Below, piece by piece: positions 49,169-58,186 of a stretch of DNA of 64,000 bases. Location: assembly GCF_014697625.1 (NCBI RefSeq), contig NZ_JACJSG010000013.1, positions 62,001-126,000 on the forward strand, read 5' to 3'. A program made the position numbers and the translations under genes. The notes under the pieces are model-generated. The model searched no databases. It saw only the letters and a program-made list of their open reading frames with translations, and had not been told where the DNA came from. The stretch comes from Anabaena azotica FACHB-119 (lineage in GTDB: Bacteria > Cyanobacteriota > Cyanobacteriia > Cyanobacteriales > Nostocaceae). Positions within the stretch are counted from its first letter, which is position 1, and the number at the start of each line of letters is the position of its first letter.

Positions 49169-49567
49169 ATGAATAAGTTTTTAGCCAAGCAAACAACAAA
49201 ACTGATTGGAATTGTATTAGCCTTATTGACAATTGTATCAGTTGGTATCTTTTGCCCTTCTGCATTAGCGACAATTAATACCACTAACCCCAACTCAACT
49301 ATAGTTACTGGAAAAGATATTGTAGGTTCAACTCAGCCATTAATTGTCTCTGGCACAGCTACATCTCAAGAAAATACTTGGGGAAGATTAATAAGGATAA
49401 CTGGAGCTAATTCACGTAATGTTGCACCTTTTAATGGGCCATCTTTCTTTGATATCGGAATTGATGATGAAGGAAATTTTTTCATTAATGCACCTGTAGA
49501 TACAAAGACCTCACATTCTCTAATAATTTCACCAGATGGTTTTGTGACAATACCAAGGAAAAAATAG
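49169..49567 (+). CDS. Secreted hypothetical protein
   Basis: 132 residues from ATG 49169, with AAGAGG 8 nt upstream; the TTG at 49163 is less likely. A signal peptide (hydrophobic LIGIVLALLTIVSVGIF, cleavage after SALA) precedes a 95-residue beta-rich domain with GRLIRITGANSRNVAPF and a final SLIISPDGFVTIP. I do not recognise the family. It lies between mobile DNA and cobB. Confidence 0.6.
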   Translation: MNKFLAKQTTKLIGIVLALLTIVSVGIFCPSALATINTTNPNSTIVTGKDIVGSTQPLIVSGTATSQENTWGRLIRITGANSRNVAPFNGPSFFDIGIDDEGNFFINAPVDTKTSHSLIISPDGFVTIPRKK

Positions 49568-49975
49568 TCATCACCCTCAGCATAGACAAACCCAAGTGAG
49601 CAATGCAGTTTATCGAAAATTTGGGTTGAAAACTCCCTCGTAAGAGTTTATCTGCGTTTATCTGCGTTTATCTGCGTTCAATCTTTCCAAATCTATCACC
49701 ACATTTTAGTCTTGCCACGCCACTACAATTTAAGGTTTACTTTATAAATCATCTCTCATGCGTGGCATAACAGAATTTAAAAGATTTGTTTACAGCAAGT
49801 TGTGAATTTAAAGCCATCAAAGTAGGTGACTCAAAACGTCTAGATGCTATCAAAAAAGTGTTGATTTAAATTACGATGAACAAGGCAGAATACACATGGA
49901 TGTGGCGATATCTGTCCACCGTGTATCAATACTACAACATTTTCTGTTCAATTAATCAACACCTCCTATCCTTGT
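49568..49975. other. Spacer with a partial MITE and possible gene debris
   Basis: Positions 49640-49722 carry GTTTATCTGC repeats and end TTTTAGTCTTGCCACGCCA, followed by CTAC, the right terminus of the family at 13546; the left end is missing. Downstream, about 49790-49870, a broken coding-like stretch reads AIKVGDSKRLDAIKKVLI. No intact gene. Confidence 0.45.
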
Positions 49976-51487
49976 ATGGCTTTAGTTATTGCTGGGGAAC
50001 GTAGCGGAGTGGGCAAAACAACAGTTACGCTCACTCTTTTAGCATCTTTATGTCGGCGCAGCACCAGCGTCCAGTCCTTCAAAGTCGGCCCAGACTATAT
50101 AGACCCCATGTTTCATAGTTATGTAACTGGTCGTGCTTGCCGCAATTTAGACCCAGTGCTAACTTCAGAAGCTTATGTTCAACAATGCTTCACTCGTCAT
50201 AGCCAAGAAAGTGAATATGCTTTGGTTGAGGGGGTGATGGGGTTGTTTGATGGAGTTGGGACTGGGGACTGGGAAAGCAGAGGAGAGGAGACAGACTCAT
50301 TACTCAGCACTGACTTTGCTAGTACGGCTCATGTGGCGCGGTTGTTAGATTTGCCTGTGGTTTTGGTAATTGATTGTAGCCGCTTGTCTGGTTCTGTGGC
50401 TGCGATCGCTCACGGTTATCGTTCTTTAGATCCCCGGATTAAAATGGCTGGGGTAGTCTTAAATCGTGTGGGAAGCGATCGCCATCTCTCGCTCCTCAAA
50501 GATTCCCTTAAGCCCTTACAATTACCTATACTCGGTGTCCTACGTCGTCAAGATGACATCACAATTCCCGACCGCCATCTAGGTTTAATCCCCACCGCCG
50601 AGTTACCACAATTAGATGCCGTAATTAATCGCCTCGCTGATTTAGGGGATACTTGTTTCGATTGGCACAGTTTATTACCTCTTTTAGAGGCTAGAAGAGG
50701 AGCAGGGGAGCAACCCACCCCTAACCCCTCCCAGGAGGGGAAAGGAGCAGGGGAGCAGGGGAGCAACCCACCCCTAACCCCTCCCAGGAGGGGAAAGGAG
50801 CAGGGGAGCAGGGGAGAACAACTGTCAATTGTCAACTCTTCCCCCAAAATTGCTGTAGCCCGCGATCGCGCTTTTAATTTTTACTACCAAGACAATCTTG
50901 ATTTGCTGCAAAACTTAGGTGCAGAACTGGTGTTTTGGAGTCCATTAACGGAGGAAAAACTACCATCAGGTGTACAGGGAATGTATTTTGGTGGCGGTTT
51001 CCCCGAAGTTTTTGCCCAGCAACTCGCCCAAAACAGCAGCGCTCGTCATGCTGTCAAACAAGCTATCCTAGCAGGAATGCCCACAATTGCTGAGTGTGGG
51101 GGATTGATGTATCTATGTGAGCAAATCGTTGATTTTGAGGGTAAGTCTTGGCAGATGGTAGGCTTGTTACCCTCATCTGCGGCTATGGGTGGACGTTTAA
51201 CTTTGGGCTATCGTCGCGCTGTGGCTTTGCAAGATAGTCTGTTAGTAGATGCAGGTACAAACATTTACGGTCATGAGTTTCACCGCTCACGATTGATTGC
51301 AGCGCCCACTCAGCCCTTATTTGACACTTACCGCTACGATTGTCCTGAAAATATGGGTTGTGAAGGATGGGGTTTACCTAAAAATATCCACGCCTCCTAC
51401 ATTCATCTTCACTGGGGAGCGAGTCTAGAAATTCCCCGGCGGTTTATTCAGCAGTGCAGTGTTGTGAGGGGGAGATGGGGGAGATGA
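49976..51487 (+). CDS. cobB: Cobyrinate a,c-diamide synthase with repeat-derived insertions
   Basis: It amidates cobyrinate with glutamine and ATP in cobalamin synthesis. 503 residues, about 40-50 more than usual. The N-terminal ATPase domain starts with GERSGVGKTTVT and the C-terminal glutaminase has the triad Cys in AECGGLMYL and the His in GHEFHRS. Two insertions are translations of intergenic-type repeats: GTGDWESRGEETDS (about 50262-50305) and a Gly/Pro-rich block (50690-50830) with two copies of the same 57-bp unit. The frame is kept. The gene is a likely partner of cobD at 52410. Confidence 0.9.
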   Translation: MALVIAGERSGVGKTTVTLTLLASLCRRSTSVQSFKVGPDYIDPMFHSYVTGRACRNLDPVLTSEAYVQQCFTRHSQESEYALVEGVMGLFDGVGTGDWESRGEETDSLLSTDFASTAHVARLLDLPVVLVIDCSRLSGSVAAIAHGYRSLDPRIKMAGVVLNRVGSDRHLSLLKDSLKPLQLPILGVLRRQDDITIPDRHLGLIPTAELPQLDAVINRLADLGDTCFDWHSLLPLLEARRGAGEQPTPNPSQEGKGAGEQGSNPPLTPPRRGKEQGSRGEQLSIVNSSPKIAVARDRAFNFYYQDNLDLLQNLGAELVFWSPLTEEKLPSGVQGMYFGGGFPEVFAQQLAQNSSARHAVKQAILAGMPTIAECGGLMYLCEQIVDFEGKSWQMVGLLPSSAAMGGRLTLGYRRAVALQDSLLVDAGTNIYGHEFHRSRLIAAPTQPLFDTYRYDCPENMGCEGWGLPKNIHASYIHLHWGASLEIPRRFIQQCSVVRGRWGR

Positions 51488-52098
51488 GGAGCAGAGGAGC
51501 AGAGGAGCAGGGGAGCAGAGGAGAACAACTGTCAACTGTCAACTGTCAACCGTCCCTACTTAACATTCCGTTACAACTCGGCAAAGCGATCGCCTTCTAG
51601 CTCTTGCTCTGTACACCAAAGTTAACTTTCTTCACATAACTTAATATTCACTAATTGAGTACCCTAAAATGTGACTCTGAGGCGGGAAAATGAGGCAATT
51701 AATTTAAAACTGAAACCTATAACCAGTAAAGGTTTTAAGGATTTATATCAGTTAATTTTGAATTTTGAATTTTGAATTTTGAATTGATCAAGTTACCCTA
51801 GCTATAAGGGTAATTACTAGGTATTTTTTCCTACTTTTGCCCTGGTTTTGAGTGCGACAATGACCTCAAAAATAAAAAAAAACCCGAAATCCATATAAAT
51901 TAATGGTTTCATCTGTTCACTTCTGGCTTGAACACCTTAGAATGATTCATTGAAAAGTAGAGCCGATGGGATGTACAGCCATTTTGAGTATAAATACTCC
52001 CAAAGGCTGACTTTTGTATCCGTGCAAACAAAGATTTCAGTAAAGATGCGACAAGTGCATTTGTACTGAATATCCAGTCAACATGAAAGGAGTTCCAA
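51488..52098. other. Spacer before hup
   Basis: GAGCAGAGGAGCAGAGGAGC repeats (51490-51520), AACTGTC heptamers (51528-51550) and ATTTTGA heptamers (51752-51783). A rightward promoter for hup must lie in the last 200 bp. No gene. Confidence 0.5.
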
Positions 52099-52383
52099 AT
52101 GAACAAAGGTGAATTAGTTGATGCCGTAGCTGAAAAAGCTAGTGTGACTAAAAAACAAGCTGATGCTGTTTTAACAGCAGCGTTGGAAACGATTATTGAA
52201 GCTGTTTCCTCTGGCGATAAAGTAACGCTAGTAGGATTTGGCTCATTTGAATCACGGGAACGCAAAGCCCGTGAAGGTCGTAACCCCAAAACAAACGAAA
52301 AGATGGAAATTCCAGCGACAAAGGTTCCAGCTTTCTCCGCAGGTAAGTTGTTCCGCGAAAGAGTAGCACCCCCAAAAGCATAG
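52099..52383 (+). CDS. hup: DNA-binding protein HU
   Basis: A 94-residue nucleoid protein. MNKGELVDAVAEKASVTKKQ opens the dimer helices, GFGSFESRERKAREGRNPKT is the beta-arm base, and PATKVPAFSAGKLF ends the arm. A good SD (AAAGGAG) precedes ATG 52099. In Anabaena HU is needed for normal heterocyst development (established). cobD begins 26 bp downstream, so read-through is possible. Confidence 0.96.
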   Translation: MNKGELVDAVAEKASVTKKQADAVLTAALETIIEAVSSGDKVTLVGFGSFESRERKAREGRNPKTNEKMEIPATKVPAFSAGKLFRERVAPPKA

Positions 52384-52409
52384 GTTCTACTGTTAGGAAG
52401 CGGAATTTG

Positions 52410-53564
52410 ATGCGGCAACCATCTCACGGGGGTAATTTAGCTTGGGCAGCAGCAGTGGCTGGCTGTTCTGCGGATGCGATTGTGGATTTTTCTGCTAGCA
52501 TCAGCCCGTTGGGGCCGCCTCAAAGTGCGATCGCTGCTATTAGTTCACAGATTAGTAATCTTAGGCACTATCCAGACCCAGATTACAGTGAACTGAGATT
52601 GGCTCTAGGTAATTTCCATCAATTGCCCATAGAGTGGATTCTGCCGGGCAATGGTTCAGCAGAATTACTTACCCTGGCAGGTAGGGAATTAGCTCAAGCC
52701 GCAACAATTTTAATCACTCCAGCATTTGGCGATTACTACCGAACTTTGACGGCGTACAACGCAAGAGTACTGGAGTTTCCCCTTCTTAGTGCTGAGTCAG
52801 GAGTGCTGAGTGGGATACAAAATTTACTCAGCAACGCCACTTGCTTTCAGTCGGCAAAGCCGCCCAACGCAGTGGCTCCTCAGCACGCGCTAAACGCGCC
52901 GCTACCGCTAACAGCACCCAGCACTGATTACGCTTTATTATTGAACAATCCCCACAACCCAACAGGAAAGCTATTTACACGTGAGGCAATTTTGCCCTTG
53001 TTATCTCAGTTTGCTTTAGTGGTGGTGGATGAAGCATTTATGGATTTTGTGCCGCCAGATGAAGAACAAAGCCTGATTCCGGTGGTGCAAGAATATCCCA
53101 ACTTAGTAGTGTTGCGATCGCTAACAAAATTTTACAGTCTCCCCGGACTGAGATTAGGATATGCGATCGCACATCCTGACCGATTACACAAATGGCAGTT
53201 GTGGCGTGATCCCTGGCCTGTCAACACCTTAGCAGCAGCTGCGGCGATAGCAGCCCTCCAAGATGAAGAATTTCAAGCCCAAACTTGGCAATGGCTACCA
53301 TCTGCACGCCAACAACTATTTCAGGGATTAACTTCCATCCCCGGATTACAACCCCATCCCAGTGCGGCAAATTTCCTTCTAGTGGAGACACAACAATCGA
53401 CTGTGCAGTTACAGCAAAAATTACTCCAACAGTATCAGATTTTAATTCGAGATTGTCTGAGCTTTAAAGAACTAGGCGATCGCTTTTTCCGCATCGCCGT
53501 CCGTTCTCACTCAGATAACCACCGCTTATTAACAGCACTCAACACCATAGTTAATAGTCCATAG
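52410..53564 (+). CDS. cobD: L-threonine-O-3-phosphate decarboxylase
   Basis: It makes (R)-1-aminopropan-2-ol phosphate for the cobalamin lower loop. 384 residues from ATG 52410; fold type I aminotransferase family. RQPSHGGNLAWAA at the start is a CobD hallmark that separates it from HisC. NNPHNPTGKLF and the PLP-lysine stretch LRSLTKFYSLPGLRLGY follow. A segment at about residues 130-170 (52790-52920) is a repeat insertion with LSAESGVLSG and QSAKPPNAVAPQHALNAP. cobB lies upstream. Confidence 0.88.
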   Translation: MRQPSHGGNLAWAAAVAGCSADAIVDFSASISPLGPPQSAIAAISSQISNLRHYPDPDYSELRLALGNFHQLPIEWILPGNGSAELLTLAGRELAQAATILITPAFGDYYRTLTAYNARVLEFPLLSAESGVLSGIQNLLSNATCFQSAKPPNAVAPQHALNAPLPLTAPSTDYALLLNNPHNPTGKLFTREAILPLLSQFALVVVDEAFMDFVPPDEEQSLIPVVQEYPNLVVLRSLTKFYSLPGLRLGYAIAHPDRLHKWQLWRDPWPVNTLAAAAAIAALQDEEFQAQTWQWLPSARQQLFQGLTSIPGLQPHPSAANFLLVETQQSTVQLQQKLLQQYQILIRDCLSFKELGDRFFRIAVRSHSDNHRLLTALNTIVNSP

Positions 53565-53611
53565 CTTAAAAATCTGTTGACTGTTGACTAATGACCAATG
53601 ACCAATGACCA
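53565..53611. repeat. Short repeat spacer between cobD and the oxidoreductase gene
   Basis: CCATAG, TTGACTG and AATGACC heptamers fill 47 bp. The start codon of the next gene lies in the last repeat. Confidence 0.7.
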
Positions 53612-55093
53612 ATGACTATAGATTATGATGTCGTGATTATTGGCGGCAGTTTGGCAGCACGCTATGCCGCCTTAACTGCCACCCAAATGAAAGCTAAAGT
53701 GGCATTAGTGGAGCCTCAACTAAATAACAGCTTGATTATTCACCAAGCCATCAGTGAAGTTACTAACTTTGCTCACAAGTTCCGTGATTTAACTAGTTTT
53801 GGTATTAATCCTATACAAGCTGAGACTTCCGAAAACTGCCAAATATCTGTAGCATGGGCAGAAGCATTGTTATCTGCTCAAGGTGTTGTTGCTAACGTCC
53901 AAGAACAAATGTCAGTTGCTAACTTAGCAGCACAAGGAGTTGATGTCATTCTTGAGACGGGTCAGTTTCAGACTTCCCCTCATTTAGCATTTGCCGTAAA
54001 TCAGCGCTTACTACGTGGTCGTACTTATTTACTTGCCAGTGGTTCCATACCAGCAATTCCTCAAATTGAAGGACTACAAGCCACTGGCTACCTAACACCC
54101 GCAAATATTTGGCAGTATTTATACAAGCAAGTCTACAAGCAAGTCTCTGACTCTCCAAAGCTACCGCAAAATTGGGTAATTATTGGCGGTAGTCCTCAAA
54201 GCATTGAAATCTCGCAAACTTTAGCCAGGCTGGGTTGTAGCGTTACTCTAGTAGTTAAGTCTCCTCATCTTCTACCTCAGCTTGACCCAGAAATTGCCCA
54301 GTTGCTGCAAGCACAGTTAGAAGTTGATGGTGTGCGTGTTATTGCTGAGAAATTAGTTACGCAAGTCATGCGAATTGAGGATAAAAAATGGATTCAAGCA
54401 GGAGAGAAAGCGATCGAGACTGATGAGATTTTAGTAGCTACCAAACAGCAACCAAATCTAAAATCTTTAAATTTAGCAGAGGTAGGTGTAAAATGGCATC
54501 AGCATCGTTTGCTAGTCAATGACAAGCTACAAACCACTAATCGCCGGATTTATGCTTGTGGAGATGTTATTGGCGGTTACGACTTCCCCAACATAGCTAA
54601 TTACGAAGCCAGAATTGCTCTCAACAATGCGCTATTTTTTCCCAAGTCACAAGTTGATTATCTACCTATTCCTTGGGCAATATTATCTTCACCCACAATA
54701 GCGCAAGTAGGTTTAACAGAAAATCAAGCACAGCGCCAATATAACAAGCAAGAAGTTTTAGTTGTCCGACATTACTATAAATCAATAGCAGCATCACAAT
54801 TTAGGAATGAAATTACAGGTATTTGCAAATTAGTGGTGCGGCGCAACGGAGAAATTTTAGGCGCGACTATATTCGGTACAGAAGCCGCAGATTTAATTAA
54901 TCTTATTGCCTTAGCCATATCTGAGAAAATTTCTGTCCAACACTTAGCTAATTTATCTGCTGTCTATCCCAGTTTTTCCCAAATTATAGAGCAAACAGCA
55001 CATGAGTTCAGTCAGCAAAGGTTAAATAGCAACACGGCTTGGCAAGATTGGTTAGAAGGCTTCTTTCATTTGCGTCGTAATTGGAATTTTTGA
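53612..55093 (+). CDS. Pyridine nucleotide-disulfide oxidoreductase family protein lacking the active-site cysteine pair
   Basis: 493 residues. The FAD site is VVIIGGSLAARYAALTATQM (7-26), a NAD(P) site is NWVIIGGSPQSIEISQTLAR, and RRIYACGDVIGGYDFPN completes the FAD region, with the dimerisation domain (about 340-480) ending in AHEFSQQR. At the position of the redox-active C-x4-C after the first strand there is EPQLNNSLIIHQA, so it cannot work like mercuric or lipoamide reductase. A cysteine-free electron-transfer or sensor role is likely. It may be co-transcribed with cobD. Confidence 0.82.
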   Translation: MTIDYDVVIIGGSLAARYAALTATQMKAKVALVEPQLNNSLIIHQAISEVTNFAHKFRDLTSFGINPIQAETSENCQISVAWAEALLSAQGVVANVQEQMSVANLAAQGVDVILETGQFQTSPHLAFAVNQRLLRGRTYLLASGSIPAIPQIEGLQATGYLTPANIWQYLYKQVYKQVSDSPKLPQNWVIIGGSPQSIEISQTLARLGCSVTLVVKSPHLLPQLDPEIAQLLQAQLEVDGVRVIAEKLVTQVMRIEDKKWIQAGEKAIETDEILVATKQQPNLKSLNLAEVGVKWHQHRLLVNDKLQTTNRRIYACGDVIGGYDFPNIANYEARIALNNALFFPKSQVDYLPIPWAILSSPTIAQVGLTENQAQRQYNKQEVLVVRHYYKSIAASQFRNEITGICKLVVRRNGEILGATIFGTEAADLINLIALAISEKISVQHLANLSAVYPSFSQIIEQTAHEFSQQRLNSNTAWQDWLEGFFHLRRNWNF

Positions 55094-55481
55094 CAGTCCG
55101 TTAACCTAAAGGTGCGGGGATTCTTGGTTCATAGACTCGCTGATAAGTTTATACCTTGAATTTCAAAACCACAAGCTGTCATATTTGTCAACAACTTAAT
55201 GCAAAATTCAAAATTGTTTAGCTCCTAAGAAACACAGGTGACAGGTTACAGGTGACAGGTTACAGAAACCAGAAAATAGGGAATAATTGTGTTTCTTTCA
55301 TATTTTGCGGGAGCGTTAACCGCGCCCGTGGGAGGCTTATGTCTTGCACCATTACTTTATTGCGAAAATCAAAGCTCGAAACCCTTATGATTTCGTAGGG
55401 TGGGCATTGCCCACCACCTGCTTATTGAGAAGGTGCAAGATTTCAGTTAGGCTGATACATTGTTTAAGCAAGGTCAACTAT
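55094..55481. other. Repeat-rich spacer
   Basis: Contains AGGTGACAGGTTAC repeats (about 55238-55265), and a hairpin GTAGGGTGGGCATTGCCCACCAC (about 55397-55419). No gene. Confidence 0.5.
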
Positions 55482-55605
55482 CAGAACTTACGCAACTGGC
55501 ACAATTGTAGGGTGCGTCAGATGTGGAAAATCTTTGAATATGTACGACATTATTGGGGCTGACGCACCCTAAAGTTAGTTTGATTATGACACTTGCGTAA
55601 ATCCT
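55482..55605. mobile_element. MITE-like element, AGGACTTACG family
   Basis: Ends AGAACTTACGCAACTGGC and CACTTGCGTAAATCCT, degenerate copies of the consensus ends. The interior GTAGGGTGCGTCAG/CTGACGCACCCTA pair matches the element at 6287. Confidence 0.75.
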
Positions 55606-56033
55606 AACTATAAAACACAGGTTATATAGCAGTCGAAGCATAGGTTAGGACATCATACAATTTTAAAACCTTCAATTTCAAAGGCTTTCAGCCCTGTCAC
55701 CTGTACCCTATCACCTGTCCCCTACCATAGTTAAAAAAATTACTTATAAAAAGTTTAAAAAAATAGCGATTTGTTATCTATACAACATCCAATTTTCGGT
55801 TTCTCACTATATATTAAGTACAGCTTTTCTCAAAAACCCTTGTATATCCCCAAGCGAGTAGCACAGTCATCAAGATTTACTTTTGAAAACATAGACTAGT
55901 GCTTACACTCGCTTTTTTCTGTATTTACGGAACCTGAGTAAGGCTGGAATCAGTTGTTTGTTCTGGCGAACCCGTTCGCGTAGCGTCCCGGAGGGACTTT
56001 GTTTGTATAGCCGCGCATTCCATTCGCCCTGGC
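55606..56033. other. Spacer after the MITE
   Basis: Contains a CCTATCACCTGTCCCC STRR-type stretch and a GCGAACCCGTTCGCGTAGCGTCCCGGAGGG repeat (55968-55997). No gene is seen. Confidence 0.5.
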
Positions 56034-57176
56034 TTAAGTTGACAAATAAATAATATGCAGCCAAGTTGGATAGGTACTAACTAATAAGAGAAAACCCAAC
56101 AGAGATAATGTTATCCAAATAAGTTTATAACTTTTACAGATGCGAATTTCTAAGCCTCCTAAAGTCGTAAAAGTCACTAAAAACCGAGCTAGAGGTTGAT
56201 GGTAGGATTGCTCTACATCATCATTCAAACTACTGATTAAATTTGGTAGTGGAGTTTGACTAATATAATAAGTTGCCATCTGATTAGCAGGTTGGCAGAT
56301 GATAATATTTCCTGTTTCTGTCACACCTAATAAATATATAAGACGAGCAGGAAGTGATGTTTCTTGTTCCCAGGATTTGTGAATTTGGTGGTAAAGGCGA
56401 TTAGACAAATCCCAAAGTTTTCTCAAATTTCCAATCTCAGGAGTTGTGATCAGTAGTTTATTGACTTGGCTAGGTGCGAATTGGTCATTATTTTGTACTT
56501 TGCGCTTCAGTAAACATAGAGCAGTTGCTTGGCTGATTCCCAATATTGCTGGAAAAACTATGTTCCAATCAACTGTGAGATTCCATCTAAAGATTAACTG
56601 TGCAGAATTCGTCAGCACAATCATAGCAAACGAAATCAGAAATAGGGCAGGAAAAATCAGCACCCACCATCGAGCAGATTTGATATAGTATCTGAGGATT
56701 AGCCACTGCAATAAACCAAGCCAGATTGTAGCAAAAAATGTCACTACTAAACTCAGTAAGAAACCTGTTACCAACTGAAGTTGAAGCTGACCTGATTGAA
56801 CAAGCTGAATCACTAGATTTTGATATGATTGAAGAATCACTTGAAAGTAACAAAATCCTGTAGCTGTAGCAACAATCCAATACAAATTTGGTATAAACTC
56901 ACGTATAACAAGCCACTGACAAGCTCCCAGAATTACACCAAAGACAGTTCCTAAAACTGCTGCATCTACAAGAGAAACAGGTTCGGGTGAAAAACGAGAG
57001 ATGACGTTGAGAGAAAGAAATCTTGCACCAAAATTGGCTAGCAGTGTTGCCAATACATACAGAGTAATAAAGCGTAACCTTTCATAAGGTTCAATTAGTA
57101 GCTGTTGTGGGTTGAGATAAGCTTTTATTCCAGATATCAAAAGTGTTCTCCTTGCTAATTTGCTAGAACAAAACAA
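56034..57176 (-). CDS. Polytopic membrane protein with repeated QWLVLR-like motifs
   Basis: 380 residues with about seven to eight hydrophobic segments in the first 215 residues and one at the C-terminus. Two internal repeats are visible: GACQWLVIREFIPNLYWIVA (about 85-104) and GLLQWLILRYYIKSARWWVL (about 153-172), a pattern seen in cyanobacterial membrane proteins of unknown function. A cytoplasmic-looking region (about 225-350) follows. Start ATG 57176; upstream DNA is AT-rich. Confidence 0.7.
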   Translation of the reverse strand: MFCSSKLARRTLLISGIKAYLNPQQLLIEPYERLRFITLYVLATLLANFGARFLSLNVISRFSPEPVSLVDAAVLGTVFGVILGACQWLVIREFIPNLYWIVATATGFCYFQVILQSYQNLVIQLVQSGQLQLQLVTGFLLSLVVTFFATIWLGLLQWLILRYYIKSARWWVLIFPALFLISFAMIVLTNSAQLIFRWNLTVDWNIVFPAILGISQATALCLLKRKVQNNDQFAPSQVNKLLITTPEIGNLRKLWDLSNRLYHQIHKSWEQETSLPARLIYLLGVTETGNIIICQPANQMATYYISQTPLPNLISSLNDDVEQSYHQPLARFLVTFTTLGGLEIRICKSYKLIWITLSLLGFLLLVSTYPTWLHIIYLST

Positions 57177-57255
57177 CCAATTACTTCTTTAAGTTACTAC
57201 TAAATTAGTATATATAGATACATAAAGAATTTGTAACCCCATCTGCGACTTATTC

Positions 57256-57660
57256 AGGACTTACGCAACTCGCACTTGGGGTAGGACTTACGCATAAAAA
57301 CGAAAAATCAAGCGTTTGGGCAAGGGTGTGGGGGTATAGGGGTATAGGGGTGTAAATCTTTAAAAGCCTTACACCCTTACACCCTTACACCCTGCCTCAA
57401 CAGAAAACTTCGATGCGTAAGTCCTGTTGGGGTAGGGTGCGTCAGATGTGGAAAACCCTTGAATATTAGGACTTACGCAACTGGCATATTTTTTCTGTAG
57501 GGTGTGTGAAGCTGCGAAAATATTTGAACGTAGTCATGAGACTTGTAGCGTCACGCACCAACCACCAATTGTGACAATTGCGTAAGTCCTAAATATGTAA
57601 GAAATTATTGGGGCTGACGCACCCTACAGTTAGTTTGATGATGACAATTGCGTAAGTCCT
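57256..57660. mobile_element. Nested MITE cluster: outer AGGACTTACG element carrying two insertions
   Basis: The outer element is interrupted twice. Insert A (about 57283-57425, ends AGGACTTACGCAT/ATGCGTAAGTCCT) lies between copies of TTGGGGT(A). Insert B (about 57467-57591, ends TAGGACTTACGCAA/TTGCGTAAGTCCTA) lies between copies of AATAT. Removing both leaves a sequence like the elements at 6287 and 60791. All three belong to families sharing the same terminus. Confidence 0.8.
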
Positions 57661-57834
57661 AATCTATATACCAACTACTGTGGGCTTAATATGAGATTTT
57701 TGAGCAGAATTGAGTGTATATTTATCTCTTATTCCTTGTTACCTGTAGCCTATAACCTGTAACCTATACCCTATCCAGTATTCAGTCCTCAAACCGTAAT
57801 ATTATATATGGATCATCTATTACCTAATATCTAC
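57661..57834. other. Spacer between MITE clusters
   Basis: AT-rich with CTATAACCTGTAACC STRR units. Nothing coding. Confidence 0.5.
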
Positions 57835-58053
57835 AGGACTTACGCACCAAGGTTATCTGTTGAGACAGGGTGTAGGGGGGTAAGGGTGTAAGGGTGTAAG
57901 GGTTTTAAAGATTTACACCCCTATACCCCTCTGTTACAAAGTTCTGTTCGGAGGAAGCCTCTCTAAGAGACGCTACGCGAACCGCTCAGACTTTGCGCTA
58001 TACCCCTACACCCTTGCCCAAACCCTTGATTTTTCGTTTTTATGCGTAAGTCC
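57835..58053. mobile_element. MITE-like element (insert-A subfamily) with an internal insertion
   Basis: Ends AGGACTTACGCACCAAGG and TTTATGCGTAAGTCC. The interior carries the GTAAGGGTGTAAGGG and TACACCCCTATACCCC repeats of insert A. A CGGAGGAAGCC...GACGCTACGCGAACCGC block (about 57938-57999) is a further insertion of a repeat type also found near 60930 and 55968. Confidence 0.7.
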
Positions 58054-58186
58054 ATATCTACTCTCCTTCTCTCTTATGAGAGTTACACTAGATTTAGATA
58101 AAGGATGTCCAGTTAAAGCAATTTTTGCTTGAAGAATAGGCTTAAATCGGCACTCAGCCTATGACAGCAGACAAAAGGTAATTGTT

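Noticed and set aside
49760..49975. Cobalamin riboswitch upstream of cobB
   Set aside because: I looked for the B12-box and conserved helices and saw none; the region is MITE remnant and gene debris.
51909..52427. 172-residue minus-strand ORF over hup
   Set aside because: Antisense shadow of the HU gene, which has full family features and an SD.
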